This document shows, piece after piece, positions 34,728 through 43,609 of a stretch of 64,000 bases of DNA (position 1 is its first letter; each line of letters opens with the position of its first letter). The notes under the pieces were generated by a model, which ran no database searches, was not told where the DNA came from, and was given only the letters and a program-made list of their open reading frames with translations. The translations under genes and the position numbers were made by a program. This DNA is from Marsupella aquatica (Eukaryota; Marchantiophyta): positions 27,466,001 to 27,530,000 of the forward strand of contig OZ316893.1 in NCBI GenBank assembly GCA_973895155.1. Direction: 5' to 3'.

Positions 34728-37221
34728 CTAGAACTTTTGATGATCCGTTAGTCTATTGGACCCAATCACGGGTCTCTCCGGACGGCCACACTCGTCAAAC
34801 TGTCGACGCGCATGGACCATAGTATCAAGAAAACAGGACTCATACTCCATTGTCTTATTAACAGCATTTGCCCTTTGTGAGTGTTGAGCAAGTATTGTCC
34901 TTGGAGTTCTGTCCGAAAGAATTCGTGACGTTCGATATTGCAGACTCTTCGCGACCTCCTTCAACTTTGCATCGCTCTTAGCCCAACCTATGATCCAAAC
35001 AGCTGCTTTTGCCGAGTGTTGTCCACTGATTGCAAGGAACTGCACCTTCTTATTCTTAACACCCCACTCAAACTCCTTTCGATCCTCAGCAGTATTCTCA
35101 TAATGGAGCAACTGCAAACTCTCTCTTGAATACGGAATTAAATCCGCCACAGCTGGTACCATTCCAGGGTTTCTAACCATGGATTTTGCGACCTCCATGG
35201 CATGGTCTTTATTGAACATCCTATAAACCAAAACTGCAGATGGCGAATCTATACTGGTGACAGGAATGTTAAAAGTTTCATTCATGCCAAATGTGTAATA
35301 CTCCTCAATCTCCTTAAGAACTTCGGCTCCTTCCTTAACGCTCTTTTCTCCCGGAGCATCTCCTGGAGTGCCATCATCATCGGTATGTGCATTCACACCC
35401 GAGGAAGATGCCGGAATGAGATCTACCTTGGGCGATGCGGAATTTTTTGGCGGATGAGCCTTCTTCGATTTGATTTCGGGTTTGTCAACCCTCTTCCTCT
35501 TTTGAGACACCTTCGCTTCATTTTTGTCCGAACCGGAGGTCTTGTCTCCTGCAGCTACGGATTTCACTTTACCTGTTTGTCTCCGATGAGACAACACCCA
35601 CTTTTTACAAGCATCTTGGTCAAATTCTTCGGCTCCAAACACAAAATCAGAGGATATAGATTCAAACTCCCCCAATTTGGATTCCAACATTAGTCTCAAA
35701 ACCTTCCACGTGAAAGGAGTCGTGAATGCATCATCGCGATCAAGCCCATACTTCCGACAATAAAGGAATCCAAAAATTATGTCCGCTCCAGATATAGGAG
35801 TATCTTCTAGCAAATTACTTGTAGTGAAACCCTCGGGGAAGAAACCCATTGATATCACGCTCAGTTGTTTCCTGGCTGCACGTTCAATGTTAAGATCGCA
35901 AGAGTAGTTTTTGGCGTGAAGTCTAATTAGAGCCCACTTCCCTGTTTCGTGGTTCTCCACCGTCAAAACCATGTCCTTACCGTTACTCGTCACAATAGAA
36001 ACAACAGGCCCTAGAAGGCTGCACACCAGAGGATCGACTGATGGAGACCTCGTCTTCACACAAATAATAGTTCCTTCCATGTCTTCAGTTTCAGCAAGCT
36101 CAATGGCCCAACAGAATCCAAATAAACTCTGTCCAGGGCAGGAAATCTCAATTGCATGTTCATCTTCGACTACCAGATTAGGCGATCCCAATTTCGCACC
36201 TGTACAGCAAAAATATAGCAATTGTCAGGAACATGTACTACAAAACCAAGAAACAAATAGGTGGCTCGAGATGATCTCGATCTTCAGTTTACTATTCAGA
36301 CATGTTCCAATGTCATTTCATCCGTGGAATTTAAAAAGAGATTTCAAACCCAAGAATCCCAGGAAACACAATAGGCTCGAGATGATCTCGAGCCACCATC
36401 TGTTTAAAAGAAAAAGATAAGGGCTCGAGATGATCTAGATCCACATATATATCAGTTGAGGCTTTATTCCAACTAGTCCAAAAGGCAAGTTTGGATCACA
36501 TTGAAAAGGATATTAGTAATTGAAGTAGACAACAAGGAGTCCTTCCAACTGGAAGAAATTGGCCAAGGGAGACGAATGAACATAAGGGAAGACGGTGTGG
36601 GATATATTCGGCTCGAGACGATCTCGAGCCTAACATATCAAATGAGTGATCTGAATATCATATTCAACAATTAACATCATATTCAATCAACGATAAAAAA
36701 TCCACTTTCTCCATTAACTTCGGATACCCACAAACCCGTTCGGATGTCAATGATCAGAACGAGTTGGAGGGCACAGAAGTCCCTGGAGGAAGGAAATTTT
36801 AGATATTTTGGATATAATGTTCAATTTTGAAGGGTAAGGGTTTCCAACTTGAAGAAATCTCACTAGGTCACATGCAGGAATTGCATATTGGCTCGAGACG
36901 ATCTCGAGCCTCATGCCACTTACATCAAATGCAAAATCAATTAATAGATCACAACTTTTGAAACAAAGTATTGGAGAAAACATCAATAGGCTCGAGATCA
37001 TCTCGAGCCTCAACGGCATCCAAGGAATCCAAAAACAAGTGGACCAATTGAAGCTCGAGACGATCTCGAGTTAAACCTGAACAGAACAAAGATGAAGAAT
37101 TACGTTTAATCGTGCGATGGATCTGATGTGCTGAGTCTAGATGGGTCTGGAGCTCTTCGCCAACGGTTGCAAGGTTGTACTCAGCGAAGTCCTCCTTGGA
37201 GAAATCTACAACAGTCGACAT
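34728..37221 (-). CDS. ParB-like domain protein, transposon cargo
   Basis: Exon 1 is 37221-37104 (39 codons plus one base) and exon 2 is 36199-34728, with a 904-bp intron (AAAC|GTAATT ... GTACAG|GTGCG) that joins in phase and gives 529 residues, intact. Residues about 273-286 are a basic patch (KRKRVDKPEIKSKK), a likely nuclear signal, inside a charged linker. Residues about 345-475 resemble a ParB/sulfiredoxin-type fold: a start like FNIPVTSIDSPSAVLVYRMF, then KDHAMEVAKSMVRNPGM, and QFLAISGQHSAKAAVWII at about 426-443, where GQHSAKAA stands at the usual D/G-x-H-R/S-x-x-A position. The N-terminal 240 residues are unrecognised. The intron holds seven CTCGAGA palindromes. The product may bind DNA, but this is inference. 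Confidence 0.65.
36265..37070. repeat. Palindrome cluster in the ParB-like intron
   Basis: CTCGAGANNNTCTCGAG or one-sided variants at 36265, 36376, 36424, 36612, 36892, 36991 and 37054, each with 7-bp arms and a 3-bp centre. Further copies of the same family lie at 32104 (phosphatase intron), 34590 and 34683 (gap between the ParB-like and methyltransferase-like genes). Confidence 0.9.
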
Positions 37222-38726
37222 GGCTGGTGATGAGAGGAACGTACTACGGGCTGAGAACTTAAAACAAATCTCGACCCTAAAAAGAAAATCTCGACCCTAT
37301 CGAAGCTCGAGCCTAAACACAAAATCTTGACCCTATAAAATCTCGAGGAAAAAACCTAATCTCGATCCTCTGCAATCTCGAGGCTAATAGAAGGATCTCG
37401 AGGCAAGAGCGCGAAACGATCTAGAGGCAAGGAGGCAAGGGATGCGAGGAGGCGAAGAGGCAAAGAGGCGAGGAGGCAAATGTGAAAATGGGGAGTTCAA
37501 AACCCCTGAAGCCACTATAAGCCCCTCGGGGGTCGGCCTTGGCCGTGCCAAGCGTGCCAGGGCTCGTGCAGGCTCAGGCAGGCTGCCACGCAACCTACTG
37601 AGTGCGTACAGTCATTATTACGGTCACACGTGTTGTCATTATTGTTATCCATACTTCAGCCCTGCCGCAAGTTTAGCCGTGACACAAGTTCAACCATTCC
37701 GTCTTATTGCCCTTTTTGTCTGTCAGGGTTTTATATATTGCTTCTCCTTGCTCTTCAGCGGGTCATTCTTCTCATTTCGTTTCACCGCTCGCTCGTTTCT
37801 TCCTCTGCCTCTCTGCTCTCTCTCCCTCTCCCTCTCCCTCTTTCTGGCTCTAGATTTGTGCTCTGATCTCTTTCTGTTGTTCTTTTCAAGGATTTTGGAG
37901 TCTACGTTTGTGTTTAGGATATTTCAAGAAATTGTCATTTTAAGCCCCGAAGGAGGTCTAAAATAATTGAGCTCCTATCTTTTAGAAAACCGAACCTTTT
38001 CAGCTTATACTAATGTCGGTCAAAATCCATTTGGAAGCCTTTTCCCTCTATTTGATGGCCTTTTAGAAGCTTTTTCTCAGTGTCTGGAAGTAAACTGGGA
38101 GCCTACTTTCTTAATTGCACCAAATCATTCCTCTAGATCATCTAGAGCCATTTATATGTTCTTATTTTGGGTGGCTTATTATTCCTAATAGTTTCTTTGT
38201 CAAATACAATGTCCTTTTTGGCTCGAGATCATCTCGAGTCATAAGTTTGGTCCTCAAACTTATTCACTTTCCCCTTCTTTCTAATGGTGCATTTGGTTTT
38301 CCTTCTTATAATAAATGTTTTTAGAGTGTCGGAGGTATAGAATCTTAGTTCGATATTCAGTGAGATTCATATTTTACCTCGAGATCGTCTCGAGCTAAAT
38401 ACTTCTGAATTTTTACATATTGGTGTTTTTGGTCCCTTTTCTACCTCGAGATCGTCTCGAGCTAAATACTTCTGAATTTTTACATATTGGTTGTTTTGGT
38501 CCCTCTTCTACCTCGAGATCGTCTCGAGCTAAATACTTCTGAATTTTGACGTATTGGTGTTTTTGTCCCTCTTCTACCTCGAGATCGTCTCGAGGTAGAA
38601 GAGCTTCTTATTTTCTCTATCACACAATTTTGTGGGATAAACTTCTACACTTGGGTTTTTGTAGTCACTTTACCTCGAGATCATCTCGAGGTAACTACAT
38701 CCAACGGTTTGGGCCACGTTTTCAAA
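37222..38726. promoter_or_regulatory. Divergent promoter region of the large transposon
   Basis: It separates the leftward cargo genes from the rightward transposase. 37255-37400 holds five or more AATCTCGACCCT / AATCTCGAGG words just upstream of the ParB-like start. A TTTTATATATTG box near 37728-37740, followed by a strongly CT-rich leader (37780-37850), suits rightward transcription. 38131-38147, 38222-38238, 38378, 38445, 38512, 38578 and 38674 carry 17-bp palindromes; the four from 38378 form a tandem array of period 66-67 bp, each unit with AAATACTTCTGAATTTT. The last palindrome is 37 bases ahead of the transposase ATG. Confidence 0.65.
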
Positions 38727-41700
38727 ATGGGGAGTTTCTCTCGAGGGGACAAGGTGTGCCTCGTAATCGACGGAGTGGAAGTTGCTTGCGGGACGGTCCT
38801 CAAGGTTGACCCGGGTGACTCAGTGCGTAATGTTGATTTGGGAAGTAATCGTATAGGAGTTCTCATTGAGAAGTGCTATGAGGGATCACGGGAAATTCCT
38901 TACCCTTTGCCGCCGATCAGGACCCTGTTTGATGCTGTCGACTCTTGCATTATTTGGGATGCCCCTTTTGCATATTTGAAGTCACAGTCAACTCCAGCGA
39001 CAACGAAAATGGATGCCTCCTGTTCTACAAAGGATACGGTTCCGGGTTTTGTACCAGAGAAATCGTCGGTGGAAAGTTTTGGAGACTCGATTGTATCTGG
39101 CGATGAAGTCGAGGTCTGGATCGGCAATCAGATTGTGGCTCGTGGATTTGTGTTCAAGACGAATCCCGATGAGACATGTCACAATGAAAGACTTGGCACT
39201 TCTAGGATTAGTGTGAAAATATGTGAAGTTTTTCAAGGAAGGGAGAGGTTACCCTTTCCTCACAATGGAGCCGATACCGTTCAGGAAGCATTGGATACTT
39301 TTGTATTGTGGAATTTAAAGGATGTTACTCGGAGGAGTTCTTCCCGGGATATGCTAAACAACCTGTCCAGACAGGATGTTTTTCAAATTATAATTTCAAG
39401 GATTATAGTTTGCGTTCTAATTGGATGACCGAGGAGGTGGAATTGTATGCTGAGGATAATCGGACCAAAGTGGGGGTTGGCATCATCACAGTTCCTTTCG
39501 AGTCAGGTGCAATTGATGATGATGTTCTTGGACCAGATCACGTTGGGGTTGCTGTCACACGCGTGATTGACCCTCTATTTTTCCCAAATATCTCCCCGGG
39601 AGTGCCTGGTCTTGTTAGGTGGGCCGTCCGTTCACTTTTGCTGATATCAAGGGGTATTTTTCTTCTGGATCTCATTGAAGAGATTTCTCCGAAACCAATT
39701 ATTGATGGTCGAGATCATCTAGAGGTAGATATGAAAGGTGACACTGAGTTTTTGAAGCGCCCGTATAATTTCATCAAGAGAACAAAGGTCAACCCAGATG
39801 AAAAAAGGAAGAAGCACTTGGAGTCTCGGGCGATACTGAAAATCACAGAGGAGGAAATCGACTCCATCCAAAGAGAAGGTTGTTGTAAGTTGAAGTGTTG
39901 CCTCAGCATGCCGAGAGAAGACCTACAGGCGATAAGGAGGGAATACCATGGGATGTCAAGCGACAACAAAACTAGTCACATTCTCACTTTTTTTGGCTGT
40001 AGGGAGAAGGAAGTGGAGACAAGGATATTTTGTTGTAAGAAGTAGACTTGTTTGCAAGGGTGCATTTATTAAAATGCATGGATTCAGCACTGCCAAGTAT
40101 TATGATTACAAAAATCAATATGAAGCAGGTTGCACTGTTGGATTCCACGGAAACAAGGGTTCACACAAGACACGGGGAAGCACCTTGCATGCTCGTGCTT
40201 TGTTGGAGTCCATTCTAACCCAAAACGAAGAACCCATGCCGCATCTTCCCTATGGAGGGTCTCACGGGACTGACACGGTTGAGTACAGACTTCCATCTTG
40301 TTTCACGAAGAAAGAGATTTTTGAGGAGGTATACTCAAAAATGGAATTAGATGGCTACGTGAAGGTGAGTGAAAACACTATGTATAAACTCTGGAGTGAG
40401 TCCTTCATGAATTTTGACTTTCACAAGGGAAGTGCATTTGCAAAGTGTACACTTTGCACTGAGTTCAAAGATCAGTTGATGCGGGAGAAGAGAAAGAAAG
40501 AGCGTTTAGAGATTGAGGAAAGAAGAGCTCGCCATCTTCGTGAGCAAATGTCTAGGAGATATGTTTACTATGCTCATAGGGTTCTTGCGAAGAAGGATCT
40601 TGAGAACTATCTTTGCATTATACATGACAAGATGGACCAGGCCAAGACATGGATCCCTAGGTTGGTCCCCACTCCTAAATCATTGTCTGGTAGTGGTCAA
40701 CCGCTCCCCATTGCGCTCACTGGGATGTTGACCCATGGAAGGGATCCCGGAGTGTATGCTCACTTCAGTTTTACTGGGCTTTGGCCAGGAGATGCAGACT
40801 TCACAGTGACATCATTGGCCAAGTGCCTTAGAGATCTGGAGGATTACAAGGGGGACAAATCTGGAGACCTCCTTTAAGGATTATATTGGGCTACAACGAG
40901 GCCAATTTTTCAATCTCTTTTGGACTTTGAAGCATTTCTCGCAGGTTACTTAGAACCCAAAAAAGTCTCAATTGCTAGATTTCAAGGAGCTGAAGATGAC
41001 CAAGACGACTTTGGTGTTGATCCCAAGGCTACGTCTACCTCTTTCAAACCATTGCCAAGGCACCTGACCTTGCAAATGGATAATTCAGGGAAAGATAACA
41101 AAAACCAGTACGTGATGGCATTTTGCAGTGAGCTTGTTAGTAGAGGGGTTTTTGAAACAGTGCAGATGTCGTTTCTCATGGTTGGTCACACCCATGAGGA
41201 TGTCGATGCATTGTTTTCAAAAGTATCCAACCAAGTGAAGTACAAGGAGGTTTCTACCCTCTTGGGGTTGATGGCTGAGGTTTGGGAGTGTGAAAGCATT
41301 CATCCTGTGCCACGGTTGATCCAAGAGGTTGCAGCTTACAAAGAGTTTTTGAAAACTTTCAAGGTAAAAGACATAGAGGGTCACTCAAAACCAGTGGCAT
41401 TTCTTTTCTCTATGAGAGATAATGTTCCAATATATCAATACAAAGCACATGTGAAACAACCTTGGTACCCTCCAACCGGAAGGTCCATTTGGAGAACTGA
41501 TTCCAGCACCAATGCTCTCATTTTACCAGAAGGTCAACCGTTTGCAAAACCCATCTCCGGGGATGTACGAGGCAAGGTTGAAGAAATCATCTCATTCCTT
41601 AATCGTTACATTGAGTTTTTGAAGAAGAGCTGTAAGGATGAGACCTCTACAGCATATCGTGAGCGGTTTCCTTTGGTAAAATATTGGGAGATGGTGGTGC

Positions 41701-42413
41701 AAGTATTATCTGGGGAGCTTACAATTGAAGGGGAGGCAGAAATATAGTTAGCATTGACATATGAATTCTGGCCAAAAACCAACCACGGAACTGGTTACAA
41801 GGTTAATAGTACAGGAACCTCTGAACCATTGGGGGAGCCTAGTAGTAGTACACAGAATCCACAAATGGTGGAGCTTAAGAATGAGTACCTGGAAGAGATG
41901 GAGGATCAAGCTGCAACATTTGTTGGTGCTCGACACGAGCGAGAACTTGCACGTTGGATTCCTCTGCAGGACATTCAAGAGGGTCACTTTGTATTTCTCC
42001 GTCCAGAGGATGAATGGGAAAAGAAGAATGGGAAAGAACGTTTCTGGTTGGTGAGAGCTTTGGGTGTTGTGGACCCAAACCATGAGGTTCCTTCAGAAGA
42101 CTTGCAATGCAATGAGAATTCTCCTACTAGTACACGGTATGCTCCTATGTTCCAAGTGCAATGGTGGAGGCCTAAACATGGTAAGCATGATGCACCGGAT
42201 CATGTGCGATATTCACGTTGTTTTCAGACCACTAAGACTTGGGAGGTGGATCCTGGGTTTGACAGTGCCACTGAACGTTGGCAATTTGCTAATTCTGCTA
42301 TGTATGGATTCAAGTCACGCTCTAGAGAAGAAAATATAATTGATAGAGGTTTGACCATTCCCAAGAATGTTTTGAAAACACTCAAAACCTACATGGAAGG
42401 GATTGTTGAGTAA
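38727..42413 (+). pseudogene. DUF7869-like DDE transposase with N-terminal tandem domains, broken
   Basis: The N-terminal part (38727-39323) has two similar units of about 80 residues (GDKVCLVIDGVEVACGTVLK ... CIIWDAP and GDEVEVWIGNQIVARGFVFK ... FVLWNLKD), and a third follows at about 39425 (EEVELYAEDN ...). They resemble the plant DUF8039 domain. Then come Cys-rich CCKLKCCLSM (about 39885) and VCKGAFIKMHGFS. The catalytic region has IIHDKMDQAKTWIP (about 40620), LTLQMDNSGKDNKNQ (about 41067) and MVGHTHEDVDALFS (about 41180), giving three acidic candidates for a DDE triad. Breaks: frame change at 39324-39370, frame change at a 7-T run (39978-39984 region), in-frame TAA 40875-40877 and TAG 41745-41747. 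The reading frame is otherwise continuous from 39948 to 42413. Confidence 0.75.
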
Positions 42414-43217
42414 GTCAAATGTTTTTTAGTAGTCACTCTGTCAGAGTGAGGGAGTCTAGTATGTCAATTAGTTTGGAATTAGACATGTCAGAGTGAGGGA
42501 GTCTATGTCAATTAGTTTGGAATCAGACATGTCTTTAGTACTTACTGAGTGTTGGTTAGTACTAAGTACTAGTATATCTATTTAAGGAACTAATTATTAT
42601 AATATTTTGGGATACTAGTTTGAATAGGTGGAGGTAATTGGACTTGGATACCTTTATAATTGCTTCAATTAATTATTATATCAATACAGACTATATATTA
42701 CATGAAGTCTTAATATCCATGATAGGATGTGAGTGCCTCTTAGTACTGTCTAGTAAACCTTAGTTTCAACTCGAGTTGCTTAGAATGTACTAACAAATTA
42801 CTTGTTTGAATGGATATTTAAACTAAACCCTAAGTAGAAGGTTAATTTAGCTAGCTAAGGGTAGAGATCATATTGAAGCTTTACTAGTTATATGGGTAGA
42901 GATCATATTATTTGAAGTTTTACTAGTTATATGGGTAGAGATCATATTGAAGCTTTACTAGACACTTATATTCTATTAGTCAAATTGAATCAATGTAAGT
43001 AAATTCTACTTCTTATCCAACATATTTTACATTATTATCACCCAAATGTTTTTCTTTAGAATCCAAATTAATATTTCATTTTCTCCTATGTACAATCTTG
43101 ATCCCCCAAATGTACAACATCTGGTGCCCAAATGTACAACTCCCACTGCCCAAATGTACAATTCTTGTGCCCAAATATTTTTTTTTTGGTGCCTAAATGT
43201 CCAAAGATCAAAGAATT
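42414..43217. repeat. Right subterminal region with tandem repeats
   Basis: Three nested sets of tandem repeats: a unit of about 50 bp, GTCAGAGTGAGGGAGTCTA with ATGTCAATTAGTTTGGAAT, twice (42435-42535); GTAGAGATCATATT with TTTACTAGTTATATGG, three times (about 42864-42961); and GCCCAAATGTACAA with about 22-bp spacing, four to five copies (about 43088-43175). The last set is close to the right TIR and looks like transposase-binding subterminal repeats; the left end has only loosely similar CCAAA words (30352-30410). Confidence 0.75.
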
Positions 43218-43243
43218 TTCCAGTTTTAATGAATAGACTGATA
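43218..43243 (-). repeat. Right terminal inverted repeat of the large transposon
   Basis: Reads TTCCAGTTTTAATGAATAG then ACTGATA on the plus strand, the inverse of 30286-30311 at 24 of 26 positions. Confidence 0.88.
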
Positions 43244-43330
43244 AATTCACATCTTCCTTGTTAGTAAGCATCAGTGAGTGCTCTTGAGCTTGAACTTTAA
43301 AAGGATTTTTCAATACCTTGCCATCACTAC
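43244..43330 (+). repeat. Host repeat, right half
   Basis: AATTCACATCTTCCTTGTTAG continues the host repeat broken at 30285; it aligns with 28111-28195 of the uninterrupted copy and is itself cut again by the MITE at 43331. Confidence 0.8.
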
Positions 43331-43609
43331 CCCGGGGTCCTCATTTTTTTCTCCCAACCAATCACGCTTGAATAAGGTTTTTGGGTTGAAGATTTCAAAA
43401 AATTGATGAAGAGCATTGGAGGTAATTCCATTGAATTTTGGGAATTATCAGAATTATAGATATCTTTAATACCAATTTTGGAATATTCTTGGAGTATTTC
43501 ATAAATAGGGGGAAAATAGGAAAAAACAACTTTAGTTTTCTTATGTTTTAAGGTGATTATTTACACAACAACTTTGCGCGTGATGTTCCCTTGGAGTGAA
43601 GCCCCTGAG
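43331..43609. mobile_element. MITE, second member of the 8-bp-TSD family (279 bp)
   Basis: Starts CCCGGGGTCCTCA and ends, reverse-complemented, CTCAGGGGCTTCACT. Imperfect TSD ATCACTAC / ATCACAAC (7 of 8). Its interior shares ATTTTGGAATATTC and a T-rich block with the Copia-borne MITE (23517-23813). After it, the host repeat resumes (ATCACAACTATGATCAAG versus ATTAACACCTATAATGCAAG). Confidence 0.75.

Larger units (their letters stand above)
30286..43243. mobile_element. Large cargo-bearing DNA transposon (12,958 bp)
   Basis: Ends are 26-bp inverted repeats (30286-30311 and 43218-43243), identical at 24 of 26 positions with the common core CTATTCATTAAAACTGGAA. Flanks rejoin to match the uninterrupted host repeat at 27930-28220, which fixes both ends independently of the TIRs. 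The target duplication is A-rich, 2-3 bp, not resolvable because of an A run. Cargo: minus-strand ParB-like, DNA-methyltransferase-like and FCP1-like genes (37221 down to 30993) and a plus-strand DUF7869-like transposase (38727-42413), divergently arranged around about 1.5 kb of palindrome-rich DNA. The copy is damaged in the transposase and the methyltransferase. I know of no named plant family with this gene set; the transposase type is what suggests autonomous relatives elsewhere. Confidence 0.85.

Noticed and set aside
37442-37966. 174-codon open frame in the divergent region of the large transposon
   Set aside because: Its middle is a CT-rich tract (CTCTCCCTCTCCCTCTC) with low-complexity translation and no domain; it fits a 5' leader better than a protein.
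38378-38690. CRISPR-like regular array
   Set aside because: The units are 66-67-bp tandem copies with near-identical spacers in a plant transposon; there are no cas genes and no unique spacers.
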